NCBI RefSeq assembly: GCF_001424645.1
Contig: NZ_LMQR01000001.1
Location: forward strand, 365,301 to 429,300
Source of the DNA: Frigoribacterium sp. Leaf415
Lineage (GTDB): Bacteria > Actinomycetota > Actinomycetes > Actinomycetales > Microbacteriaceae
DNA length: 64,000 bases
Reading direction: 5' to 3'
Below the pieces are notes generated by a model that worked only from the letters and a program-made list of their open reading frames with translations, ran no database searches and was not told the DNA's origin. Positions 55,401-62,808 of the stretch are shown one piece after another. How positions within the stretch are numbered: the first letter of the stretch is position 1; every line of letters starts with the position of its first letter. The position numbers and the translations under genes were made by a program.

Positions 55401-58400
55401 CCACGTCGGTCGTCGTCTCGGGCACCGGTGAGCCCGGCGCCACCATCGCCGTCTCGCTCGGCACGGGCCTCACGGCCGGCGCCACCGTCGGGCCCGAGGG
55501 CGACTGGCAGGCGACCGTCGACGGAGTCCCCGTCGGCGACTACACCCTGACGGCCACGCAGACGATCCGGGGCGCGACCTCGGCCGCGGCGACGCAACCG
55601 TTCACGGTCGCGGCGGCGGCTGGTCTCGTCGTCGACCGGCCCACCGACGGCACGACGGTCGTCGTGCTCGCCGCGGGCGACACCGCCCCGGTGGTCGCGT
55701 CCGGCACGGCCCAGCCCGGAGCGACCGTCACGGTCGACCTCGGTGACGGCCTGGTCGCGACGGTCGTGGCCGACCCGACGACCGGCGCCTGGAGCGTCAC
55801 GGTCGACGGCGTCCCGGTCGGCGATCGAACCGCCTCGGTCACCCAGACCGTCGACGGTGCCGTGTCGACCCCGATCACGCGGGACGTGTCGGTCGTCGTG
55901 GCCGCTCCCGTGACGATCACCTCGCCGCCCGCCGGGTCGTCGATCGTCGTGGAGGACGCCGACGACACCACGGACGTCACGGTCACCGGCACGGGTCAGC
56001 CCGGTGCGACGGTCGTGGTCGCGGTGGGCGACGACCTCTCCGAGACGACCACGGTGACCCCCGAGGGCACCTGGACCGTCACGGTGGGCGACGTGCCCGT
56101 CGGCTCGTACCCGGTCGTCGTCACGCAGACGGTCCCGGCCGGTTCGACGACTCCCGCCACCCAGCAGCTCGACGTCGTGGTCGGCACGCCGGTCACGATC
56201 ACCGAGCCCGCCCCGGGTGCCACCGTCGTCGTCCTCGACGGTCAGACCACGCCGGTCACGGTGTCGGGCACCGCTCAGCCCGGCGCGACCGTCACGGTCT
56301 CGCTCGGCGACGGCCTGACCCAGGCCGTCCCGGCCGACCCGACGACGGGGGCGTGGACCGCGACCTTCGACGCCGTGCCGGTGGGCGCCGGACCGATCTC
56401 GGTGGTGCAGCAGTACGGCACCGTCACGACGGTCCCCGTGACCCAGCCGTTCGCGGTGGTCGCGGCAGACCCGATCCGGATCACCGACCCGGAGACGGGC
56501 ACGCGCCTCCTCGTGCTGTCCGCCGACTCGACGGTGGACCTGCCGGTGACCGGTTCGGCACAGGTCGGCGCGACCGTCGCGGTGACGCTCGACGACGGCA
56601 CGGCCGTCACGGTCGACGTCGACGACGACGGCACCTGGACGACCACCTTCGCGGGGGTCGGCGTGGGCGAGCACGTGGTGTCCGCGACGCAGACGGTCGC
56701 CGGGGCCGAGTCGGCTCCGGTGACGACCACGGTCGTCGTCGAGGCCGCCGCCACGCTGACCGTCACGGCGCCGACCGACGGGCAGCAGTACCAGGCGGGC
56801 GACTCCGGCACCGCGCCGGTCGTCGTCCGTGGCCAGGGACAGCCGGGCGCGCCCGTCACCGTCACGGTCGACGGGGGAGACCCCGTCACCACGACGGTCG
56901 ACGACGCGGGCTCGTGGCAGGTGCCGGTCGTTCTCGGCACGGGTACGCACACCGTCTCGGTCGTGCAGACCGTCGGCGACGCGACCAGCGTCCCGGTCGA
57001 GGTGCAGGTCGTGATCGTGCCCGCCCCGGCCGACCCCGCCGTCGCCCCGACCATCACCTCGCCGGCCGACGGGCAGCTCGTGACGGACGCCGACGGCGAC
57101 GGCTTCGTCGACCTGCCGGTCACCGGCACGGGCGAGCCCGGAGCCACCGTCACCGTCTCCGTCGGCGGCATCACGCAGACGGCGACCGTCACGGACGGCG
57201 GCACCTGGTCGGTGACCCTGCCGGCGGTCCCGGTCGGCACGCGCACCGTGATCGTCGAGCAGACGGTCGCAGGCGTGGTCACCGGCAGTGCGTCGGTGGA
57301 CGTCGTCCTCGCCCCCGCCGCCGAGGTCGCCCCGCTCGTGGTGACCTCGCCCGAGCAGGGGTCGATCCTGCCCGCGGGCACGGAGGGCACGGCCGACGTC
57401 CTGGTCGGCGGTTCGGCCCAGCCGAACGCCTCCGTGGCCGTCAGCCTGGACGGCGGCCTGCCGGTCACGGTCGACGTGGACGCCGACGGCGCCTGGTCGA
57501 CCACGCTGGTGGGCGTCGCGCCCGGGCAGCACACCCTGTCCGTGACCCAGACCGTGGGAGGCGCGGTGTCGGCACCCGAGACCGTCGTGTTCACGGTCAC
57601 CCCGGCCGCGAACACCGGCGCCGTCGTCATCACCTCGCCCGCTCCGGACGCGTTGATCGCCGACGCCGACGGCGACGGCGTCGAGGACGTCACGGTGACG
57701 GGCACCGGCACACCCGGTGCGCTCGTCACGGTCGACCTCGGAGAGGGGACGACGCAGATCACGGTCGTCGCCGACGACGGCACCTGGACGGTGACGTTCG
57801 TGGGCGTCCCGGTCGCCGCCTACGTGCTCACCGCCACGCAGACCGCGGACGCGGGCACGACGACGGCCACCCAGGACCTCGTCATCGCCGCGATCGACCC
57901 GATCGTGATCACGAGCCCGCTGCCGGGCTCGGTGTTCCCGGCCGGTCAGGACGGCACCACGACCGTGACGACCACGGGTACGGCCGAACCTGGCGCGACC
58001 GTCACGGTCCGGCTCGACGCGGGTGTCGCCGCGGCCGCGGCGGTCCTCGCCGCGGATCGCGTCCTGGTCGTCACGGCGGACGCGGCGGGTGCCTGGACGG
58101 TCGTCTGGGAGGACGTGGCCGTCGGGCCGCACGTGGTCGACGCGACGCAGACCGTGGCGGGAGCCACCTCGGCCCCGGTCACGACCGGTTTCTCGGTGAC
58201 GGCCGCGGCCAGCACGCCGGGTACGCCGGGTACGCCGGGCACGCCGGGCACGCCGGGCACGCCGGGCACGCCGGGGACCCCGGGCTTCCCGGGTCTGCCG
58301 GGTGCGGGCGGCGGCTCCGGAAACGGAATCGGCGGGGTCGCGACCGTGGGCGCCACGGGGCTCGCGTACACGGGCTCCGACGTCCTCGGCGGGTTCTCGC

Positions 58401-58474
58401 TCGGGGCCTTCGCCCTCCTGCTCGGACTGGCGCTGGTGCGTCTGCGTCGCCGGGGGAGGAACGTGGCGGAGTAG
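49484..58474 (+). CDS. giant repetitive cell-surface protein with sortase signal
   Basis: The 2,996-residue exported protein has a signal peptide (about residues 1-42, ending PAQAATT). A unique N-terminal domain follows (about 43-525; choice-of-anchor-G-like, with repeated GLGNGF, VNGLPLG and LTTRTVTTIGQLL). Next come about 25 tandem Ig-like repeats of roughly 94 residues (about 528-2908), each with a VSGTAEPGATVRVDLGDG-type core, a TGAWSV strand, a VPVG turn and a TQTVGG motif. A Thr-Pro-Gly linker and the sorting signal LAYTG (about 2954-2958) with hydrophobic helix and RLRRRGR tail complete it. LAYTG fits the LAxTG class processed by actinobacterial class E sortases. It should be a cell-wall-attached stalk or adhesin; the ligand is unknown. 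Confidence 0.9.
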   Translation: MRSQAIERPRRSHASRALKATAAAVVAAVVGALVVVVPAQAATTDRSEAEASLVGGSGIVSLDQVAALGGAYSAFGTTQNPPTSVNPLNLTVVNALSVGLGNGFRLLGANGLLQLGVDGQYASATATGATASAGLIGADGSIAAGSGTPGAGATLNLQPLLASVPATNGVLSDVRLGLGSLSSQISQQRGATAGTPTTAYQVAGARYTMTSPAVQGVTTSLRGTVTGLGSTVNAVAGSGAVTGLATSITAPLTTAVNGLPLGGAVTLGQPVVGVTATVDLDSTITTELARPLTSGPVTITPSTGQIVIDFGALNGLPANSDLLSPATITAITNGVTDILQNQLPTNLVAAANAAVRSTAATVDLRVGLGIDLGLTTVNETLTTRTVTTIGQLLDGTTPATATTVTGSGLVGALGATVLRNALLPVVGTLLGSVGGLYSPLVDGTALAATRTTLRTTTAAVVTTLAPLTTLLNQLVRVTINAQDGVGFRDGRGTDAGSSSVHAVSLSVLPLVNASRVDLATSTVRAAALAPLSIATPTAGQVFVVPDAPGATRSIALTGAGEPGATVSVDLGAGLTGTGTVAADGSWSVTVANVPAGAYSASVTQALGTATTGPVTRDFTVVTQQPLVVTAPTAGRVFTVLDADSTTPVIVSGTATPTATVAVDLGGGRTATALVASDGTWTTTVPDVPVGGYTASVTQAIGGDVSAAVTRAFSVVAGAGLTITSPTSGTQYRLPGADSTRDVTVSGTGQADAPVAVSLGGGRDLTATVAANGTWSVTFPALPVAAYTATATQTVGGAVSAPQTTDFTLVAATGVTISTPAPGATLAVADATSTTPVTVTGAAEPNAPVRVDLGDGYVATTTADGTGAWSATVSSVPVGTRTISVTQTVAGVVSVPVTQPLTVAAGAPLVIDAPAEGTTVRVADSASLSTLTVSGTAQAGADVRVDLGDGLTGRVTADATTGAWSVDVAGVPVGQRTISATQTVGGTVSPAQTRVVTIVAGTPVAISTPAPGATIPIVGGTTADVTVTGTADPGATVTVGLGAGFEVPATVDPATGAWTAVIPDVPAGVRTLGATQTLGGTTSAPVTQPLTIAQGTPLAVTAPLDGAEYFVPGPQDTTPVVVSGTGQVGATVAVDLGDGLVGQVVVPASGQWSVTVAGVPVGPHTVSVTQSVNGSTSDALTRDIQVSVGGDVVITAPVPGTQLVVADDQGTTPVIIAGTGVAGLPVTVTVDGVDQAPVATDPQGAWSLVLTGVAVGDHVVGASQQQGPDLLEAEPTDFSVVSAEADLTITAPGDGDVITVAGAGSTTAVVVTGTAYPGASVEVTLAGVSTPTTAGPDGLWTVTVPGVPVGDQVASATQTIGGTTTTEPVTRAFEVVSGADVVITTPAGDISYVVASPAATQDVPVAGTAQAGARITVTLDGVEVGSTLADPTTGAWGITLVGVGVGERVLGASQTVRDTVQQADTRVVTIDPAAPLTIVAPADGVPIVLADPASTTTLVVSGQAEPGAVVRVDLGDGFTDTVTAGTTTGAWSISFDDVPVGTRTIVATQTVGTSVSAPETRVVQILAGDPLVVVAPADGSVVDVAGPDVVSTVTVSGTAAAGATVDVVLDPATGADLVATVVADPTTGAWSVDVAGVPVGAVDLSATQSIGGTTSPAQESSFEVRAAAPVVIVDPDDSVFTVLDPAGTLDVPVSGTASPGAEVSVRLNGGAAVTTTADPASGDWSVVFADLPVATYQVTASQAVAGTTSTPVLAAVEIVVGDELTVLQPTPGAVVTVADANASTAVTVSGTAEPGATVRVDLGDDLVASTIADPTTGAWSVVVAGVTVGERTLTATQALGTSVSPAVTQPLSVVPAAAVVIEAPAVGTVVAVATPDATTDLVVSGTAEPGASIGVDLGDGLTATTTADGTTGAWSVTVPGVPVGDRTIAVTQTVDGSTSTPVTRDVSIVVAPAAPAIVTPTPGATVSLLDPAGTTSVVVSGTGEPGATIAVSLGTGLTAGATVGPEGDWQATVDGVPVGDYTLTATQTIRGATSAAATQPFTVAAAAGLVVDRPTDGTTVVVLAAGDTAPVVASGTAQPGATVTVDLGDGLVATVVADPTTGAWSVTVDGVPVGDRTASVTQTVDGAVSTPITRDVSVVVAAPVTITSPPAGSSIVVEDADDTTDVTVTGTGQPGATVVVAVGDDLSETTTVTPEGTWTVTVGDVPVGSYPVVVTQTVPAGSTTPATQQLDVVVGTPVTITEPAPGATVVVLDGQTTPVTVSGTAQPGATVTVSLGDGLTQAVPADPTTGAWTATFDAVPVGAGPISVVQQYGTVTTVPVTQPFAVVAADPIRITDPETGTRLLVLSADSTVDLPVTGSAQVGATVAVTLDDGTAVTVDVDDDGTWTTTFAGVGVGEHVVSATQTVAGAESAPVTTTVVVEAAATLTVTAPTDGQQYQAGDSGTAPVVVRGQGQPGAPVTVTVDGGDPVTTTVDDAGSWQVPVVLGTGTHTVSVVQTVGDATSVPVEVQVVIVPAPADPAVAPTITSPADGQLVTDADGDGFVDLPVTGTGEPGATVTVSVGGITQTATVTDGGTWSVTLPAVPVGTRTVIVEQTVAGVVTGSASVDVVLAPAAEVAPLVVTSPEQGSILPAGTEGTADVLVGGSAQPNASVAVSLDGGLPVTVDVDADGAWSTTLVGVAPGQHTLSVTQTVGGAVSAPETVVFTVTPAANTGAVVITSPAPDALIADADGDGVEDVTVTGTGTPGALVTVDLGEGTTQITVVADDGTWTVTFVGVPVAAYVLTATQTADAGTTTATQDLVIAAIDPIVITSPLPGSVFPAGQDGTTTVTTTGTAEPGATVTVRLDAGVAAAAAVLAADRVLVVTADAAGAWTVVWEDVAVGPHVVDATQTVAGATSAPVTTGFSVTAAASTPGTPGTPGTPGTPGTPGTPGTPGFPGLPGAGGGSGNGIGGVATVGATGLAYTGSDVLGGFSLGAFALLLGLALVRLRRRGRNVAE
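51068..58205 (+). repeat. about 25 tandem Ig-like repeats of roughly 280 bp
   Basis: These are nucleotide-level repeats encoding the Ig-like domains. Individual units are diverged, but short identical stretches recur (for example ACCACCGGCGCCTGGTCG-like segments), enough to permit recombination. Confidence 0.85.
58213..58284 (+). repeat. 9-bp repeat encoding Thr-Pro-Gly
   Basis: Eight consecutive nine-base units ACGCCGGGN (the last ACCCCGGGC) encode a collagen-like TPG linker just before the sorting signal. Confidence 0.95.
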
Positions 58475-58490
58475 CCGGAACGGCGCGTCA

Positions 58491-58527
58491 CACCGGAGGG
58501 TCCGTCGTCTCGACGGGCCCTCCGGTG
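58491..58527 (+). terminator. terminator hairpin after the giant surface protein
   Basis: A 17-bp stem, CACCGGAGGG.CCGTCG (58491-58507) with CGACGG.CCCTCCGGTG (58511-58527), has a loop of TCT. It lies 16 bp after the stop. Confidence 0.85.
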
Positions 58528-58610
58528 CGTCCGGCGGGCACCGCACCGGACCGGGCGGAGCAGGGCCCGCGCCGTCGACCGTTGTCGGTCGCCCCGACTA
58601 CTCTTGCTCT

Positions 58611-61136
58611 GTGGTCACCGCCCTGTATCGCCGTTACCGGCCAGAGAACTTCGCCGAGCTCATCGGACAGACGCAGGTGACCGATCCGCTCCGCACGGCG
58701 CTCCGCACCAACCGCGTCAACCACGCCTACCTGTTCAGCGGGCCCCGCGGCTGCGGCAAGACGACGTCGGCCCGCATCCTGGCCCGCTGCCTGAACTGCG
58801 CCCAGGGCCCGACCGACACCCCGTGCGGCGTCTGCGCGTCGTGCGTCGAGCTCTCCCGCGACGGCGGCGGCTCGCTCGACGTCATCGAGATCGACGCGGC
58901 CAGCCACAACGGCGTCGACGACGCCCGCGACATCCGCGACCGGGCCGTGTTCGCCCCGGCCCGCGACCGCTTCAAGATCTTCATCCTCGACGAGGCCCAC
59001 ATGGTCACCCCGCAGGGCTTCAACGCCCTGCTGAAGGTCGTCGAAGAACCACCCGAGCACGTCAAGTTCATCTTCGCGACCACCGAGCCCGACAAGGTGA
59101 TCGGCACGATCCGGTCGCGCACGCACCACTACCCGTTCCGCCTCGTGCCCCCGGCCCAGATGCTCGAGTACGTCCACGAACTCTGCGAGAGCGAGTCGGT
59201 CGAGGCGGCCCCCGGCGTGCTCCCGCTCGTCGTCCGGGCCGGTGGCGGGTCGGTGCGCGACACCCTCTCCCTCCTCGACCAGCTGATGGCCGGCAGCGAG
59301 AACGGCGCGATCGAGTACGAGCGCGCCGTCGCCCTGCTCGGGTACACCCACGCCTCACTGCTCGACGACGTCGTCGAGGCGCTCGGCGCCCGCGACGGTG
59401 CCGCGGCCTTCGCGGCCGTCGACCGTGTCGTCCAGACCGGGCAAGACCCTCGGCGGTTCGTCGAAGACCTGCTCGAGCGCCTGCGTGACCTCATCGTCGT
59501 CGGGGCGACCGTCGAGGGTGCGTCGGCCGTGCTGCGGGGCGTCACCGCCGACGAGCTCGACCGTCTCGTGCACCAATCGCACGCCTTCGGCGCGGCAGAG
59601 CTCTCCCGCTCGGCGGACGTCGTCAACCGCGCCCTCACCGACATGACCGGGGCGACGTCGCCCCGGCTGCACCTCGAACTGATGATCGCGCGCGTCCTCG
59701 TCCCCGAGAGCGACCAGACGGGCCGGGGCGCCCTCGCCCGGGTCGAGCGCCTCGAACGACGCGTCGGCGTCGAGGGTCCCGGTTCCGCGTCGTCGGCGGC
59801 GCCCGGTCCGTCGACCGATTCCCGCCCGACCGAGGTCCGGCCCGCGTCGGGTCGATCGGCGCCCGCCGTCGCGTCGTCGGCTCCGGCCTCGACCGCTCCT
59901 GCCGCCACGTCTCCTTCCGCAGCACCCGTCGAGGCCACTCCGTCGACCGAGGCGGCCGGTGGTCCGTCGGCCGTCGAGAGCGCGACCGCGTCCTGGGCGA
60001 CGGCCGCCCCGTCGGCCCCGGCCGACCCCGTCGGGTCCTCAGCTCCGGCGACGACCGAACCCGCGCCTCCGTCCGCGCCGCACTCGGCCGCCTGGGCACA
60101 GACCCCCGACCCCGCCCGAGGTGCCGGGTCCGGCGCGGCCCCCGTCACGCTGCAGCAGTTGCGCGACAGCTGGCCCGAGATCGTCGAGGTCGTCCAGAAG
60201 GCGAGGCGCACGGCCTGGATGGTCGTCGTCACGGCCACCGTCGTCGACTTCGCCGACGACGTGCTCACGCTGGCCTTCCCCAGTGCCAACGACGTCGAGA
60301 GCTTCAAGCGCCCCCAGGGGGCGGCCGAGGGCGTCAGCGAGTACCTGCGACGGGCGATCGTCGACGTGCTCGGCGTCAAGGTCAAGTACATCGCCCGGGT
60401 CGAGGGCGACGGGCCCGCGGGTCCCACCCCCACCGGCGCCCCACCCGTCGACGCGTCCGTTCCTCCCGCGGCGTCGGGCCCGCAACGAGACACCGGCCGG
60501 TCGGCCGCACCGGCGACCGACGGCGGGCAGCAGGCTTCCGCTCCGTCACCTCAGGGGTCGACGTCGGCCGAGACGGGCCGCACGACGGCCGCCGCCGCGG
60601 AAAAGGCAGCGCCCGAGGCCTCCGCGGTGCCGGCCGCGAACTCTCCCCGGACCTCGGCGCCGGCCGCGGCGCCCGCGACCGCCGAGCGCCGCGGCGCCCC
60701 GGCGACCGCGTCACCGACGGCCGAGCGGTCCAGCGCCCCGGCGCCCGTCACCGGGTGGGACGTCGCCACGATCCCGCAGACCCCGCCCCCCGAGCCCGAC
60801 GAGCCCGAGCACATCACCGAAGAGCCGCCCGGGGGCGTCCCGACGGTCGACGCCGCGCCTCCGCCGCCCGAGGCCGACGTGCCCCCGGCCGGCCGCTCCG
60901 TCTCCGGTCCGCCGTCTTCCGCAGCCACGGCGTCGACCCCGGGGCCGGCGTCTCCGGCCGCCACCGCGGGGGCCGGCCCGTCGGTGGCCGAGCGTCGCGC
61001 GGCCACCGGCGACCCGCGTCGGGGCATCCCCACCGGGTCGCGCTACGGCGAGGCCGTCGTGCGCGAGATCCTCGGCGCCCAGTTCATCGAAGAAGAGACG
61101 ATCGCCCCCCGGGTCACGCCTCAGAGAAGCGAGTAG
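58611..61136 (+). CDS. dnaX: DNA polymerase III subunit gamma/tau
   Basis: The 841-residue clamp-loader ATPase has Walker A GPRGCGKTT near residue 46, a four-Cys zinc module (CLNCAQGPTDTPCGVCASC), Walker B FILDEAHM and a sensor FIFATTEPDKV. The AAA+/collar part ends near 365. It is followed by two long Ala/Pro/Ser linkers flanking a tau-type domain (about 515-600; LQQLRDSWPEIVEVV, VVTATVVDFADDVLTLAF) and a conserved end (GEAVVREILGAQFIEEE). GTG 58611 lies six bases after TACTCT, so the mRNA is probably leaderless; the frame extends back through the hairpin region. recR follows after three bases. Confidence 0.95.
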   Translation: MVTALYRRYRPENFAELIGQTQVTDPLRTALRTNRVNHAYLFSGPRGCGKTTSARILARCLNCAQGPTDTPCGVCASCVELSRDGGGSLDVIEIDAASHNGVDDARDIRDRAVFAPARDRFKIFILDEAHMVTPQGFNALLKVVEEPPEHVKFIFATTEPDKVIGTIRSRTHHYPFRLVPPAQMLEYVHELCESESVEAAPGVLPLVVRAGGGSVRDTLSLLDQLMAGSENGAIEYERAVALLGYTHASLLDDVVEALGARDGAAAFAAVDRVVQTGQDPRRFVEDLLERLRDLIVVGATVEGASAVLRGVTADELDRLVHQSHAFGAAELSRSADVVNRALTDMTGATSPRLHLELMIARVLVPESDQTGRGALARVERLERRVGVEGPGSASSAAPGPSTDSRPTEVRPASGRSAPAVASSAPASTAPAATSPSAAPVEATPSTEAAGGPSAVESATASWATAAPSAPADPVGSSAPATTEPAPPSAPHSAAWAQTPDPARGAGSGAAPVTLQQLRDSWPEIVEVVQKARRTAWMVVVTATVVDFADDVLTLAFPSANDVESFKRPQGAAEGVSEYLRRAIVDVLGVKVKYIARVEGDGPAGPTPTGAPPVDASVPPAASGPQRDTGRSAAPATDGGQQASAPSPQGSTSAETGRTTAAAAEKAAPEASAVPAANSPRTSAPAAAPATAERRGAPATASPTAERSSAPAPVTGWDVATIPQTPPPEPDEPEHITEEPPGGVPTVDAAPPPPEADVPPAGRSVSGPPSSAATASTPGPASPAATAGAGPSVAERRAATGDPRRGIPTGSRYGEAVVREILGAQFIEEETIAPRVTPQRSE

Positions 61137-61139
61137 CGC

Positions 61140-61739
61140 GTGTACGAAGGCATCGTCCAAGAGCTGATCGACGAGTTCGGTCGCCTGCCGGGCATCGGGC
61201 CCAAGTCGGCGCAGCGCATCGCGTTCCACATCGTGCAGAACGAGTCGTTCGACACGTCCCGCCTCGCTGAACTCCTCGTCGACGTCAAGACCAAGGTGCG
61301 TTTCTGCGAGATCTGCGGCAACGTCAGCGAGCAGGAGACCTGCAACATCTGCCGCGACCCGCGTCGCTCGCCCGCCACGATCTGCGTCGTCGAAGAGGCG
61401 AAGGACGTCCAGGCCATCGAGCGCACTCGGGAGTTCCGTGGGCTGTACCACGTGCTCGGCGGAGCGATCAGCCCCATCGACGGCATCGGTCCCGACGACC
61501 TGCGCATCCGCCAACTCGTCCAGCGCCTGGCCGACGACACCGTGCAAGAGGTCATCATCGCGACCGACCCCAACCTCGAGGGCGAGGCGACGGCGACGTA
61601 CCTCTCGCGCATGCTCGCGCCCTTCGGGCTCCGGGTCACCCGGCTGGCCTCGGGCCTCCCCGTGGGCGGCGACCTCGAATACGCCGACGAGGTCACGCTC
61701 GGCCGCGCCTTCGAGGGCCGTCGCCTCGTCTCCGAATGA
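61140..61739 (+). CDS. recR: recombination protein RecR
   Basis: The 199-residue protein has a helix-hairpin-helix start ([22 protein letters not shown]), a four-Cys zinc finger ([16 protein letters not shown]), a Toprim domain ([38 protein letters not shown]) and the C-terminal [16 protein letters not shown]. It acts with RecF/RecO to load RecA at gaps. It forms an operon with dnaX, the usual arrangement. Confidence 0.97.
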   Translation: MYEGIVQELIDEFGRLPGIGPKSAQRIAFHIVQNESFDTSRLAELLVDVKTKVRFCEICGNVSEQETCNICRDPRRSPATICVVEEAKDVQAIERTREFRGLYHVLGGAISPIDGIGPDDLRIRQLVQRLADDTVQEVIIATDPNLEGEATATYLSRMLAPFGLRVTRLASGLPVGGDLEYADEVTLGRAFEGRRLVSE

Positions 61740-61740
61740 C

Positions 61741-61806
61741 GACCCGCGCCTCCTGAAGCCGCCCCGCGCCTCCTGAAGCCGCCCGGCGCCTCCTGAACCC
61801 GACCCG
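61741..61806. repeat. three tandem 20-bp copies of the dispersed motif
   Basis: ACCCGCGCCTCCTGAAGCCG and two close variants stand back to back after the recR stop, ending in GACCCGCGCACGCC. Confidence 0.9.
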
Positions 61807-61820
61807 CGCACGCCTGCCGG

Positions 61821-62630
61821 TCAGAGGCGGGCGCGACGCGCCCGCACGACGCAGTACGCGCCGTAGGCCATGAGCCCCAGGGCGACGGCCGTCAGCACCA
61901 CCACGCCGAACGGCAGGGCCGCGAGGGCCTTCAGGGCACCGTCGAGCCCCGTGGCCTCGCTCGGGTCCGCGGTGACGGCCGCGACCGCGAACAGCACGCC
62001 GACCACGGCGAGGGCGATCCCCTTGGCCACGTAGCCCGTCACCCCGAGGGCGACCGTGCCGCGCCCGGCGGCACCGCCCGGCAGCGTGAGGTCCTCGCGG
62101 AACTTCTGCTTCACGCCCTTGACGACGAAGTACGCCCCGACGGCCACGATGGCGAGCGCGACGACGACGAGCAACACGACGCCCCCGGGCGCGGCGAGCA
62201 GCCGGGCGCTGAGGGTCTGGGTCTGTCCCGAGCTGTCCGACGACGAGCCCCGGGCGAAGGTGAAGGCCGTGACGCCCACCGCGAGGTAGGCCACGCCCTT
62301 GCCGCCCTCCTTGGCGCGATCGGCCCAGGCGTCCTTGTCCGTCCCTCGGACGAGAGCGGCCTCGAGCAGCTGGAACAGGCCGAGCCCCCACAGCCCCACG
62401 ACGATCAGCCACAGCAGGAACACCCCGGCCGGATGCGACGCGAACTGCCCGAGGGCGCCGCCCTGGTCGGCCTCGCCGCCACCGCCGAACGCCACGCCGA
62501 GCGCGATCACGCCGATCACGACGTGCAGCAGGCCGTTCATGGCGAAGCCGATGCGGGCGGCGGTCGTGAGGGCTCGGCTGTCCTGGAGGCGGCTGGCGGC
62601 GCCGCGGGCCTGGTCGCTGGTGTCGGGCAT
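61821..62630 (-). CDS. DUF1206 family membrane protein
   Basis: The 269-residue protein has six transmembrane helices arranged as three similar helix pairs (about residues 22-95, 108-175 and 195-265), each beginning with an AARIGFAMNGLLHVVIGVIAL-like or GVTGYVAKGIALAVVGV-like motif, as in DUF1206. The function is not known. ATG 62630 is chosen by family start; the frame extends upstream as a shadow of lysC. It is divergent from lysC. Confidence 0.85.
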   Translation of the reverse strand: MPDTSDQARGAASRLQDSRALTTAARIGFAMNGLLHVVIGVIALGVAFGGGGEADQGGALGQFASHPAGVFLLWLIVVGLWGLGLFQLLEAALVRGTDKDAWADRAKEGGKGVAYLAVGVTAFTFARGSSSDSSGQTQTLSARLLAAPGGVVLLVVVALAIVAVGAYFVVKGVKQKFREDLTLPGGAAGRGTVALGVTGYVAKGIALAVVGVLFAVAAVTADPSEATGLDGALKALAALPFGVVVLTAVALGLMAYGAYCVVRARRARL

Positions 62631-62743
62631 CGGTCCACCGTAGGGGAGAGCCGTCGACGCCGCCCTCGGCGCTCCGACGGGCGACCGCTCGTGCCCGCGC
62701 GCGGGACACCGAGCCGTGTACGTCACACGCCCTCGACACCGAA

Positions 62744-62749
62744 TAGAAT
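62744..62749 (+). promoter_or_regulatory. -10 box ahead of lysC
   Basis: TAGAAT about 60 bp before the lysC start. A GTCACA-like -35 (62722-62727) would give a spacer of 16 bases, but it is a poor match. Confidence 0.45.
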
Positions 62750-62808
62750 CGCCGGACGCAGGCGTGAGCCGTCCTCCGGCGCGCCCAGTCCCCTTCTCAG
62801 GAGTCACC

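Noticed and set aside
58302..58610. N-terminal extension of dnaX by 103 residues
   Set aside because: It would overlap the end of the surface gene and its terminator; the conserved protein starts at GTG 58611.
58611..61136. Programmed frameshift in dnaX making a separate gamma subunit
   Set aside because: No A-rich slippery sequence followed by a stop was seen in the region where E. coli has one.
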